Of a DNA stretch of 48,840 nucleotides, positions 26,785 to 34,455 are shown piece by piece; positions within the stretch are counted from its first letter, which is position 1, and the number at the start of each line of letters is the position of its first letter. The DNA is taken from contig JASGUC010000057.1 in assembly GCA_030057915.1 (NCBI GenBank), forward strand, positions 1 through 48,840, written 5' to 3'. The translations under genes and the position numbers were made by a program. This stretch comes from Pseudomonadota bacterium. Lineage in GTDB: Bacteria > Desulfobacterota > Syntrophia > Syntrophales > UBA8958. A model generated the notes under the pieces. The model was not told the origin of the DNA. It saw only the letters and a list, made by a program, of their open reading frames with translations, and did not search any database.

Positions 26785-27774
26785 ATGCGCCGATTGTTCA
26801 CCAAAAAAAGGGCCTTGGAAATAATGGACCGCTTTCCTCAGGCCCAGGTCCTGGTCGTGGGGGACATCATGGTGGACCACTTCATCCGCGGCCAGGTGGC
26901 GCGGATTTCCCCCGAGGCGCCGGTGCCGGTTGTGGAGGTCCGCTCCGACCACCTGCTCTGGGGCGGCGCGGCCAACGTCATGAACAACATCCATGCCATG
27001 GGCGGCCGGGTTTATGGGGTGGGCGTTGTGGGGGGCGACGATACGGGCCGACGCCTTCTGGAAGAACTGACGGCAAAGGAAATCGCCACGACGGGGATTT
27101 TCGTAGAAGACCGCCGGCCCACGACCCTGAAGACCCGCATCGTCGCCCAGGGCCAGCAGGTGGTGCGTTTTGACCGGGAGAGCCGCATTCCTGTGAGCGA
27201 AAAGACGATCGCCGGTATTATCGCCTATATGGAGAGTCTTCGGGACGATCTGGGGGCGGTGGTCATCTCCGATTACAGCAAAGGGGTGGTGACGCCGTCC
27301 CTGATCGAGGGCGTCCGCCGCATCTTCGCCGCCTCGAGGACCGTCGTATGCGTCGATCCCAAGAAGAACGATTTTTCGCTCTATCGGGACCTCGACATAG
27401 CGACCCCGAACCATCACGAGGCCGCCCGGGCCGTGGGCTTCGAGATCACCGATCGGGCCTCGCTGGTGAAGGCCGGACGGGAGTTGATCCGGAGATATGG
27501 CTTCCGGGCCCTGCTCGTCACGCGGGGCGAGGAGGGGATGAGCCTCTTCGAACGGGATGGAACGATTCGCCACACGGAATTCCCGGCGGAGGCCCGGGAG
27601 GTTTTCGACGTTACCGGGGCCGGCGATACGGCGATCGGCGTCTTTGCCCTGGCCATGGCCTCGGGGGCCACGTTCCGGGAGGCGGCCTTCATGGCGAACC
27701 GGGCGGCGGGCATCGCCGTGGGCAAGGTGGGAACGGCGACGGTCACCAGAAAGGAACTGAAGCGCACCCTATGA
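26785..27774 (+). CDS. rfaE1: D-glycero-beta-D-manno-heptose-7-phosphate kinase
   Basis: A 329-residue ribokinase-family enzyme that phosphorylates heptose 7-phosphate at C1 in the ADP-heptose pathway for lipopolysaccharide core. Seen: VLVVGDIMVDHFIRG, RISPEAPVPVVEV, GGAANVMNNIHAMGG, and the C-terminal PfkB motif FDVTGAGDTAIGVFALAM with its catalytic Asp. Unlike E. coli HldE, the nucleotidyltransferase domain is absent, so a separate gene is expected elsewhere. ATG 26785 is preceded by GGGAG. Its stop overlaps the start of the DUF4416 gene (ATGA). Presence implies an outer membrane with heptose-containing LPS. Confidence 0.93.
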   Translation: MRRLFTKKRALEIMDRFPQAQVLVVGDIMVDHFIRGQVARISPEAPVPVVEVRSDHLLWGGAANVMNNIHAMGGRVYGVGVVGGDDTGRRLLEELTAKEIATTGIFVEDRRPTTLKTRIVAQGQQVVRFDRESRIPVSEKTIAGIIAYMESLRDDLGAVVISDYSKGVVTPSLIEGVRRIFAASRTVVCVDPKKNDFSLYRDLDIATPNHHEAARAVGFEITDRASLVKAGRELIRRYGFRALLVTRGEEGMSLFERDGTIRHTEFPAEAREVFDVTGAGDTAIGVFALAMASGATFREAAFMANRAAGIAVGKVGTATVTRKELKRTL

Positions 27775-28316
27775 GCATCCCCCGTCCCGCCCCGCCGGCA
27801 AAGCTCTTCGTCAGCGTCATCGGCGCGGATGGGGAGCGCGTCAACACGGCCATCGCCCTCCTGATGGATTCCTTCGGAGAGGCGGACTATATCAGTCCCT
27901 GGCGGGACTTCGCCTACACGGATTATTACGAGCGGGAGATGGGGCATGGGCTTCGCCGTCGCTTTGCATCCTTCGCGGAACATGTTTCCCCGGAGTCCCT
28001 GCCGGAAATCAAGCTTAAGACCAACGACCTGGAGCGGCGTCTCGCCGTCGGGGGGTCGCGGCGGGTGAACATCGATCCGGGCTATGTCACCGCCGCCCAT
28101 CTCATCCTGGCGACCGGCAAGGGCTACGGCCACCGCCCCTATCTGCGCGGAGGCATTTACGCGGACTTGACCCTCGTTTACAGGGCCGGGGCGTTCCAGA
28201 CCCTGCCCTGGACCTATCCCGATTACGCGGCCCCGGAGACCCGGGCGATGCTAGAGGCCATCCGGAGGAGGCATCTCGGGCAGTTGCGCGGGAGCGGAAA
28301 GGATCAGCATGATTAG
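27771..28316 (+). CDS. DUF4416 family protein
   Basis: A 181-residue cytoplasmic protein I place in DUF4416: PPAKLFVSVI at the start, FAYTDYYEREMG in the middle and RRVNIDPGYVTAAHLILATG in the second half. The function of this family is unknown; it has no membrane segment or signal peptide. It begins in the rfaE1 stop codon and overlaps yicC by 8 bp, so it is translated as part of the operon. Its many invariant aromatic and acidic residues suggest an enzyme or nucleotide-binding fold, but that is inference. Confidence 0.8.
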   Translation: MSIPRPAPPAKLFVSVIGADGERVNTAIALLMDSFGEADYISPWRDFAYTDYYEREMGHGLRRRFASFAEHVSPESLPEIKLKTNDLERRLAVGGSRRVNIDPGYVTAAHLILATGKGYGHRPYLRGGIYADLTLVYRAGAFQTLPWTYPDYAAPETRAMLEAIRRRHLGQLRGSGKDQHD

Positions 28317-29193
28317 AAGCATGACCGGGTTTGGCCGGGAAGAGGGCGCCGCCGCCGGCAGGAGAATCCTGGTGGAGATGAAGTCGCTCAACCATCGTTA
28401 TCTGGAGGTATCCCTCCGCATGCCGGCGGCGCTCTCGCCCCTGGAGACGGAGATAAAGAAAAGGATCGGGGAACGCTTCTCCCGGGGGAAGATCGAGGCG
28501 GTCATCCGCCTGGAGAGCGACGGCCAACACGAGGAAGCGCCGGCGCCGACGCTCAACGTTCCGCTGCTGCGGCGGTACTGGGCCCTTCTGACCCGGATCA
28601 AAACGGAGTTGAACCTTCCGGGAGAGGTGACCCTGGAGATGATGATGAGATTCCCGGACCTTTTTGTTCCCGGGGAGACGGAGGAGAATCCGCAGTCCCT
28701 TTGGGCGGATCTGGAGAAGACGCTGCTGCGGGCCATGGAGAGCCTCGCCGCCATGAGGACCGCCGAGGGGGAGGCCCTGGGCCGGGACCTGGCGGCCCGG
28801 ATGGAGACGATCGCCGGTCTGCTGGACGATATAAGACGGCGATCGCCGGCGGTGGTGCGGGAATATCGCCAGCGCCTCGCCGAGCGGGTCCGGGAATTGA
28901 CCCAGGGGATGGCGATCGATGAGGCCCGCCTCCATCAGGAGGTGGCCATCCTCGCCGAGAAGAGCGACATCGCCGAGGAAGTGGTGAGGCTCGAGAGCCA
29001 TATCGGCCAGTTCGGGGAATTTTTGGCCGCCGAGGAGGCCGTGGGCCGCAAGCTGGATTTCCTCATCCAGGAGATGAACCGGGAGATCAACACCATTGGT
29101 TCGAAAAGCCAGGACGGCGAGATCGCCCGGCAAGTCATCGAGATAAAGAGCGAACTGGCCAAACTGCGGGAACAGATACAAAATGTCGAATGA
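28309..29193 (+). CDS. yicC: YicC-family endoribonuclease
   Basis: A 294-residue protein with the typical N-terminus MIRSMTGFGREEG and SLNHRYLEVSLRMP, and a helical C-terminal DUF1732 part with DIAEEVVRLESHIGQF and GRKLDFLIQEMNREINTIGSK. YicC proteins are metal-dependent endoribonucleases with roles in RNA turnover in stationary phase. It stands immediately before gmk and overlaps it by 11 bp, the usual arrangement in many Gram-negative bacteria. Complete. Confidence 0.93.
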   Translation: MIRSMTGFGREEGAAAGRRILVEMKSLNHRYLEVSLRMPAALSPLETEIKKRIGERFSRGKIEAVIRLESDGQHEEAPAPTLNVPLLRRYWALLTRIKTELNLPGEVTLEMMMRFPDLFVPGETEENPQSLWADLEKTLLRAMESLAAMRTAEGEALGRDLAARMETIAGLLDDIRRRSPAVVREYRQRLAERVRELTQGMAIDEARLHQEVAILAEKSDIAEEVVRLESHIGQFGEFLAAEEAVGRKLDFLIQEMNREINTIGSKSQDGEIARQVIEIKSELAKLREQIQNVE

Positions 29194-29791
29194 ATCCGTA
29201 ATAATGGTGCTTTCGGCGCCTTCGGGAACGGGCAAGACATCGATCTGCCGCCCGTTGCTCCGGGAATTTCCGGCCCTGCGTTTTTCCGTTTCCTTCACCA
29301 CCCGTCCGCCCCGTCGGGGCGAGGCCGACGGACGGGATTATCGCTTCGTGACCCCGGAGGCCTTCCGGGAGAAGATCCAGGCCGGGGATTTTGTGGAATG
29401 GACGGAGAATTACGGCCACCTCTACGGGACCTCGAGAAGCGGCATCGAGGCAATCCGCGACGGGGGCGGGGATATCCTCCTGGACGTGGAACCCCGGGGG
29501 GCCCGGGCCCTGAAGGAGATCTATCCCCAAGGCGTCTTTGTCTTCGTCCTTCCCCCGGACCTGGCGGAATTGCAGCGCCGCCTATGGAAACGGGGGGATG
29601 GAGATGAGGAGACGCGGCGTCGGCGTTATCGGAAAGCGAGGGATGAAATCCGGGAAGTTTTCTGGTATGACTATATCGTCGTCAACGACCGCCTCGAACA
29701 GGCCATCGAACGGGTGCGGGCGATCTATCTGGCGGAGAAATGCCGCCGGGAGAGGCAGATGGGAGTCGTCGCCCCTTTCCTGGCGGATTGA
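29183..29791 (+). CDS. gmk: guanylate kinase
   Basis: A 202-residue P-loop kinase converting GMP (or dGMP) and ATP to GDP and ADP. Seen: P-loop SAPSGTGKTSIC at about 11-22, the GMP-binding FSVSFTTRPPRRGE and GRDYRFVT, and EWTENYGHLYGTSR. ILLDVEPRGARALKE replaces the common LDIDVQGA. The ATG overlaps yicC and the gene precedes rpoZ by 79 bp. Length is standard. Confidence 0.96.
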   Translation: MSNESVIMVLSAPSGTGKTSICRPLLREFPALRFSVSFTTRPPRRGEADGRDYRFVTPEAFREKIQAGDFVEWTENYGHLYGTSRSGIEAIRDGGGDILLDVEPRGARALKEIYPQGVFVFVLPPDLAELQRRLWKRGDGDEETRRRRYRKARDEIREVFWYDYIVVNDRLEQAIERVRAIYLAEKCRRERQMGVVAPFLAD

Positions 29792-29870
29792 ATCGCCGCC
29801 GGACGTTGACGTTTATCATGCGCCGCCGGACCAGGGCGTTGCGTAATTTTAAGGAGGCTATCGAATCCCC

Positions 29871-30143
29871 ATGGCAAGAATAACCGTCGAAGACTCGTTG
29901 CGTCAGGCCAAGAACCGCTTTGCCCTGGTTCTGCTGACCTCCCAGCGGGCGATCCAGCTTCTCAAGGGCTCCGCCCCCCTGGAGGAGGGTCGGAATAACC
30001 GCGAAATCGTCACGGCCCTCCGGGAGATCGCCGCCGGCAAGGTGATTTACGCCCATCCGGAGAACCTGACGCACACGAAGGAAAATTTCCGGCCGATTCT
30101 GGATCATACCGAGTTCATGGCAGATGACGAATATACGGAGTGA
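29871..30143 (+). CDS. rpoZ: RNA polymerase omega subunit
   Basis: A 90-residue subunit that helps assemble RNA polymerase by folding the beta' subunit, and in proteobacteria contributes to ppGpp binding. [30 protein letters not shown] and the acidic C-terminus match the family. The ATG follows AAGGAGG with good spacing. The last 20 bp overlap the start of pyrF. The gmk-rpoZ pairing is conserved widely. Confidence 0.95.
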   Translation: MARITVEDSLRQAKNRFALVLLTSQRAIQLLKGSAPLEEGRNNREIVTALREIAAGKVIYAHPENLTHTKENFRPILDHTEFMADDEYTE

Positions 30144-30888
30144 CCTCCCGCGGGAGCGGTTGATCTTCGCCTTGGATGTCGGTGCCGGGGGTCTCGCGGA
30201 GGCCCTGGCCTGGGTGGACCGCTTGAAGGGATGCGTGGGCCTGTTCAAAGTCGGAAAGGAGGCCTTCACGATCCACGGCCCGGACCTGGTGGCCAGGATT
30301 CGGGAGCGGGGGGCCCGGGTCTTTCTCGATCTCAAATATCACGACATTCCCAACACCGTGGCCCGGGCCGCCGCCGGCGCGGTGGGGCTGGGGGTGGCCA
30401 TGTTCAATGTCCACGCGGCGGGGGGAAGAAGGATGATGGCCGCGGCGGCGCAGGCCGCCCGGGAAGAGGCGGCGCGACTGAACAAGCCCCTTCCCCTCCT
30501 CATCGCCGTCACCGTCCTGACCAGCCTCGATAATGACGATCTGTGGGAGCTGGGCTTTCGCAGGGGCGCGCTGGAGGCGGCGCGGAATTTCGCCTCCCTG
30601 GCCCGGGAGGCCGGACTGGCGGGGGTGGTGGCTTCGCCTAGGGAGATCGGGGCCATCCGGTCGGCTTGCGGGGAGGATTTCGTAATCGTGACGCCCGGGA
30701 TTCGCGACGCGGGTCCCGTCGCCACGGATGATCAGAAGCGGACCCTGACCCCGGAAGGGGCCATCGCCGCCGGCGCGGATTATCTGGTGGTGGGCCGTCC
30801 GATCCGCATGGCCCCGGACCCGGAGGCGGAGGCGGAACGGATCGTGGCCGCCATCGCCCGGGGGCTCAAGGCCAGAGCCGGGTCCTGA
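30124..30888 (+). CDS. pyrF: orotidine 5'-phosphate decarboxylase
   Basis: A 254-residue TIM-barrel enzyme that makes UMP from OMP in pyrimidine synthesis. Catalytic array [11 protein letters not shown] near 61-71 is intact; LIFALDVG near the N-terminus, FKVGKEAF and the phosphate-binding [16 protein letters not shown] near the C-terminus complete the pattern. ATG 30124 lies inside rpoZ; this overlap implies coupled translation. The 200-bp gap that follows (30889-31088) shows no gene or clear terminator. Confidence 0.95.
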   Translation: MTNIRSDLPRERLIFALDVGAGGLAEALAWVDRLKGCVGLFKVGKEAFTIHGPDLVARIRERGARVFLDLKYHDIPNTVARAAAGAVGLGVAMFNVHAAGGRRMMAAAAQAAREEAARLNKPLPLLIAVTVLTSLDNDDLWELGFRRGALEAARNFASLAREAGLAGVVASPREIGAIRSACGEDFVIVTPGIRDAGPVATDDQKRTLTPEGAIAAGADYLVVGRPIRMAPDPEAEAERIVAAIARGLKARAGS

Positions 30889-31088
30889 CGGCGGTCGCGA
30901 TGGCCCGGGGCGCCGCGGCCCCCAGGGGCCACGTCGGCGGCGGACGATTCTCGATCCGTCCCGTCGTCATGAGCGCGGGCAAGACATGAAACACAAGAGA
31001 TGAACCAACGGATAGGCCCCTTGAAGGACAATCACGCCCAAGACCCCTCGCCGATGGGCGGGGCGGGAGGAAAGGGCGGGCGCCGCCG

Positions 31089-31880
31089 GTGAAGGTCCGT
31101 AACGAGCCAGGGAAAAGGCCCGCGCCGGTCGTCTATGGGGTGCATCCCCTCTGGGAGGCGATCCGGGACAACCCCGACGATGTCCTGAGCATCCACGTCA
31201 CGCCGGGGAGAACGGGGGCCCGGATCCAGCAGATCCGGGAGGCGGCGGAACGTTTTTCCATTCCCGTTGTGGAGGCGGATCGCCTGGGGCTCAACGCTTT
31301 GGCCGGCACGGAAAACCATCAGGGGATCGTCGGGGTGGTCCGGCCCTTTGCCTATGCGGATCTTTCGGAATTATTGCCCGACGCGCCGGGATCGCCTCCG
31401 GGCAGCTTGCTCGTCGCCCTGGACGGGATCGCCGATCCCCAGAATCTTGGGGCGATCATCCGTTCCGCCCATTGCTTCGGGGCGACGGGGGTGATCGTTC
31501 CCCAGGACCGGTCCGCGACGGTAACGGCAACGGTCGCCAAGACATCCGCCGGCGCCGTGCGGCATCTGCCCGTGGCCAGGGTGACCAATCTGGCCCGGAC
31601 CCTGGATTTTCTCAAGGGACGGGGCTTCTGGGTTTATGGCGCCGAGGCGGAGACGGGGCGGGATGTCCGCGCCGTGGCCTTTGCCGACAAGGTCGCGCTG
31701 GTCATGGGCGGCGAGGGGAGGGGACTCCGGGAACTGGTCAGAAAAAAATGTGATTTCTTTTTGACAATTCCCATGATAGGAAATATAGGCTCTCTTAATG
31801 TATCGGTGGCAGCGGGGATTATCATGGCGGAGATCTTCCGGGCGCGCCGGGAGAGGGGAAAGACGGGGCGAGACCTTTGA
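31089..31880 (+). CDS. rlmB: 23S rRNA ribose methyltransferase RlmB-like
   Basis: A 263-residue SPOUT enzyme expected to methylate the 2'-OH of a guanosine in 23S rRNA. N-terminal substrate domain (VVYGVHPLWEAIRDNP), then motif I DPQNLGAIIRSAHCFG, motif II VMGGEGRGLRELV and motif III IGSLNVSVAAGIIM. It starts at GTG 31089 with GGAGG well upstream (31070s). The stop codon and the last three codons (CGA GAC CTT TGA) coincide with the left end of repeat C, so the natural C-terminus was probably altered by insertion of that repeat. Confidence 0.9.
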   Translation: MKVRNEPGKRPAPVVYGVHPLWEAIRDNPDDVLSIHVTPGRTGARIQQIREAAERFSIPVVEADRLGLNALAGTENHQGIVGVVRPFAYADLSELLPDAPGSPPGSLLVALDGIADPQNLGAIIRSAHCFGATGVIVPQDRSATVTATVAKTSAGAVRHLPVARVTNLARTLDFLKGRGFWVYGAEAETGRDVRAVAFADKVALVMGGEGRGLRELVRKKCDFFLTIPMIGNIGSLNVSVAAGIIMAEIFRARRERGKTGRDL

Positions 31881-32119
31881 AAAACGCCGTTTCCGAGTCC
31901 CCCTCGTCATCCACCGGCAGCCGGAATGCCGTGTTTTCAAGGCCTTTCCGACCCCCTTTCGTCGTACCGGCGAAAGCCGGAATATTGTGATTGTGTAGGG
32001 GCAGGCCCCTGTGCCTGCCCAGGGTATTTCAATGTGTAGGGGCAGGCCCCTGTGCCTGCCCGATGTTCCGGGCGCCGGTTTGCCGGGGCGACAGGAAGGC
32101 GCGGGTTTTCAAAGGTCTC
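31870..32119. repeat. GAGACC-family inverted-repeat element, copy C
   Basis: A 250-bp unit begins GAGACCTTTGAAAAACG, overlapping the rlmB stop, and ends with its complement GTTTTCAAAGGTCTC. It contains the family word GTGTTTTCAAGGC near 31930 and, inside it, a separate 29-bp direct repeat. No convincing flanking duplication is seen. Confidence 0.7.
31992..32061. repeat. 29-bp direct repeat pair nested in repeat C
   Basis: Two identical 29-bp copies (31992-32020 and 32033-32061), starting TGTGTAGGGGCAGGCCCC, are separated by 12 bp. Each copy contains the inverted words GGGCAGG and CCTGCCC and could fold. They make copy C longer than copies B and D, so they look like a nested insertion. Confidence 0.75.
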
Positions 32120-32180
32120 GGAACACGGAACGGCAGTTGACATTTGTTTGACGATCCAAGGGAATCGAGAGAGGAATCGC

Positions 32181-33392
32181 GTGCCGGTATTTATTTGGGA
32201 AGCCACGACCAGAAGGGGGGACGCCAAGAAGGGCGAGATCGAGGGCGTTGACGAGGCCGCCGTCCGGGGTCAGTTGCGACGCCAGGGCTTCCGGTCCATC
32301 AAAGTCAAGGCCAAGCCCAAGGATCTAAGCGAATACCTTCCGTTTTTGAAACAGAAGGTCAGCGAGAAGAACGTCGTGGTCTTTGCGCGCATCTTCGCCA
32401 CCATGATCAACGCCGGCCTGCCTCTGATCCAGTGCCTCGACCTCCTCGCCCAGCAGGAACAGAACAAGACCTTTGCCAAAATCATCGCCGACGTGAAGAC
32501 GGAAATCGAGAGCGGGGCCACCCTTTCCGATTCCCTGAGGAAATATCCGAAGATCTTTGACGAGTTGTTCGTCAATCTCGTGGCCGCGGGGGAGAGCGGC
32601 GGCATCCTCGACGTGATTCTCCAGCGTCTTTCCGGCTATATGGAGAAGGCGATGAAACTCAAGTCCAAGGTCAAGGGGGCCATGACCTATCCGGCCAGCG
32701 TCCTGGTGATCTCCATAGGCGTCGTGGCCCTCTTGCTTCTCAAGGTCATTCCGGTTTTCCAGAAGATGTTCGAGGGGATGGGAGGGGAGCTTCCCGGTCC
32801 CACCCAGTTTCTCGTCAATGCCAGCGCGTTTACCCAGAAGTATTTCCTCCTCATGGTGGCGGTGGTGGCCGTGGCGGTCTTCCTGTTCAGGCGCTTCGTC
32901 GCAACGGAGCGGGGGCGATACCTTTTTGACCGGACGGTGCTGAAATCGCCCGTTTTCGGCGATCTGCTGAAGAAGGTGGCCGTGGCCAAGTTCACCCGCA
33001 CCATGTCCACCATGATGTCCAGCGGCGTGCCCATCCTGGAGGGATTGACGATCGTCAGCAAGACGGCGGGCAACGTCATCATCGAGAGGGCCCTCCTGGA
33101 AACGAGGAAAAGCATCGCCGAGGGAAAAACCATTGCCGAGCCCCTGGCGGAGACCGATATCTTCCCCGCCATGGTGGTGCAGATGATCGCCGTCGGGGAG
33201 GCGACCGGGGCCCTCGATGCCATGTTGTCCAAGATCGCCGATTTTTACGACGACGAGGTGGATACGGCGGTGGATGCCATGACGGCGCTGCTCGAACCCT
33301 TCATGATGGTCTTTCTGGGCGGGGTGGTGGGCGGCATGATCATCGCCATGTACCTGCCCATCTTTAAGATGGCCTCCGTGGTGGGCGGCTGA
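32181..33392 (+). CDS. pilC: type IV pilus inner-membrane platform protein PilC
   Basis: A 403-residue GspF-family membrane protein that forms the platform on which PilB and PilT assemble and retract type IV pili. Two T2SSF domains (about 70-195 and 275-395) each carry the conserved GE: FVNLVAAGESGGILD and VQMIAVGEATGALD. Hydrophobic helices lie near 170-195, 220-240 and 375-395. It starts at GTG 32181 (VPVFIWEATT, typical family start), 5 bp after a GAGAGG ribosome site. No other pilus gene is in the window; in many relatives pilC follows pilB and pilT, so this copy is isolated. Confidence 0.93.
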   Translation: MPVFIWEATTRRGDAKKGEIEGVDEAAVRGQLRRQGFRSIKVKAKPKDLSEYLPFLKQKVSEKNVVVFARIFATMINAGLPLIQCLDLLAQQEQNKTFAKIIADVKTEIESGATLSDSLRKYPKIFDELFVNLVAAGESGGILDVILQRLSGYMEKAMKLKSKVKGAMTYPASVLVISIGVVALLLLKVIPVFQKMFEGMGGELPGPTQFLVNASAFTQKYFLLMVAVVAVAVFLFRRFVATERGRYLFDRTVLKSPVFGDLLKKVAVAKFTRTMSTMMSSGVPILEGLTIVSKTAGNVIIERALLETRKSIAEGKTIAEPLAETDIFPAMVVQMIAVGEATGALDAMLSKIADFYDDEVDTAVDAMTALLEPFMMVFLGGVVGGMIIAMYLPIFKMASVVGG

Positions 33393-33823
33393 GGGGCGGA
33401 CCGGGCGAAGGCGGACAAGCCAAGGAGAGGCCCCTGAAAACGACCTGTCTTGTCATGCCGGGCCCGACCCGGGATCCAGAGGATGCCCGAAAACGCCGGA
33501 GGCCCGCTTTCGCGGCAATGGCGACCGTTTTTCCGTCATCCCCGAATGGCTCGATAGGGGAGATGACAACCCCTCTGGTTCCCGCCAGGAGGTTGCGAGA
33601 CCTGTGAAAATCCACGATTTCCTGTTGCCCCGGCAAAATCCGGGGTCGGGAAGACCTTGAAAACACGGTATCCCGGCTGCCCCCGGGATGACGATAGGGA
33701 CCCGGAAACGGAATATTTCAAAGGTCTCTCTGCGGCGATGACGGCAGGGGGGGCTGGCGCCCCGCTTTCGCGGGAATTGAGGAAAGGGGTTTTCGCGGCG
33801 ATTGTTCCCAAGGTCGCAAAGAA
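33393..33823. repeat. intergenic repeat cluster including GAGACC-family copy D (33597-33728)
   Basis: This 430-bp gap holds no gene. It contains CATGCCGGGCCCGACCCGGG (near 33454), two CCCGCTTTCGCGG palindrome words (33502 and 33768) and, at 33597-33728, a 132-bp unit starting GAGACCTGTGAAAAT and ending ATTTCAAAGGTCTC. The unit's middle carries CCTTGAAAACACGGTATCCC, the inverse of the word in copies A and C. Confidence 0.65.
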
Positions 33824-33900
33824 TGGTCGGGATGGCGCGATTTGAACGCGCGACTCCTGCGTCCCGAACGCAGTGCCCTACCAGGCTGGGCCACATCCCG
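33824..33900 (-). tRNA. tRNA-Pro (anticodon CGG)
   Basis: The minus strand folds as a 77-nt cloverleaf: acceptor CGGGATG pairs with CATCCCG, the anticodon stem CTGCG/CGCAG holds the loop TTCGGGA with anticodon CGG, and the T arm contains GTTCAAAT. The discriminator A and CCA are encoded (33827-33824). It is a single gene on the strand opposite its neighbours. Confidence 0.95.
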
Positions 33901-34019
33901 ACACGGCGGATAAATATAAAATTACCGCGGGAATGTCCAACAAAATTTTCGAGAAGGTTGCATCTATTGCAAATATTCGATTTCATTTGCCAATAGTTGT
34001 AATCGGCAAGGCGGGTTCC

Positions 34020-34436
34020 ATGATTGTTTACGATCTGCGCTGTGAGCGCGGCCATAAATTCGAAGGCTGGTTTCAAGATCGACAGGCCTTTGACGCCCAG
34101 AAGCGGGGACGGCTGATTGCCTGCCCGATCTGTGGAAGCGCGGAGGCGGAGATCGTCCCCGCGGCGGTGAACGTCGTGGCCCGGGATTCCCGTCCCGCGA
34201 CCGAAGACGGGAAAGAGCGGCCTTCCCCGATGAGCTATATCGAACAGTTGAGACGGCAAATCGAAAGGGACTTCGACAATGTGGGCGACCGGTTTGCGGA
34301 GGTTGCCTTCAGGATCCACCATGGCGAGGAGGAGCGGCGCAATATCCGCGGGACCACGACCATACAGGAAGAGGAGGCCCTCCGCGAGGAAGGGATCCCC
34401 TTCGTGAAGATCCCCCTGCCGAAACTCGACAGTTGA
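34020..34436 (+). CDS. DUF1178 family protein
   Basis: A 138-residue cytoplasmic protein with the DUF1178 start MIVYDLRCERGHKFEGWF and a zinc-ribbon-like pair: C-x4-H near 8-13 and CPICGS near 41. The C-terminal half is charged and helical (MSYIEQLRRQIERDFDNVG, RNIRGTTTIQEEEALREEGI). Function is unknown; nucleic acid or protein contacts through the metal site are possible. The longer frame upstream runs through the tRNA-Pro gene, so ATG 34020 was chosen. It lies 19 bp before the cysteine synthase-CysRS fusion and probably shares its transcript. Confidence 0.85.
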   Translation: MIVYDLRCERGHKFEGWFQDRQAFDAQKRGRLIACPICGSAEAEIVPAAVNVVARDSRPATEDGKERPSPMSYIEQLRRQIERDFDNVGDRFAEVAFRIHHGEEERRNIRGTTTIQEEEALREEGIPFVKIPLPKLDS

Positions 34437-34455
34437 GCCAAGGACGACTCTCGCC

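Noticed and set aside
31992-32061. Short CRISPR array
   Set aside because: Only two repeats with a 12-bp spacer and no cas genes; spacers would be far too short.
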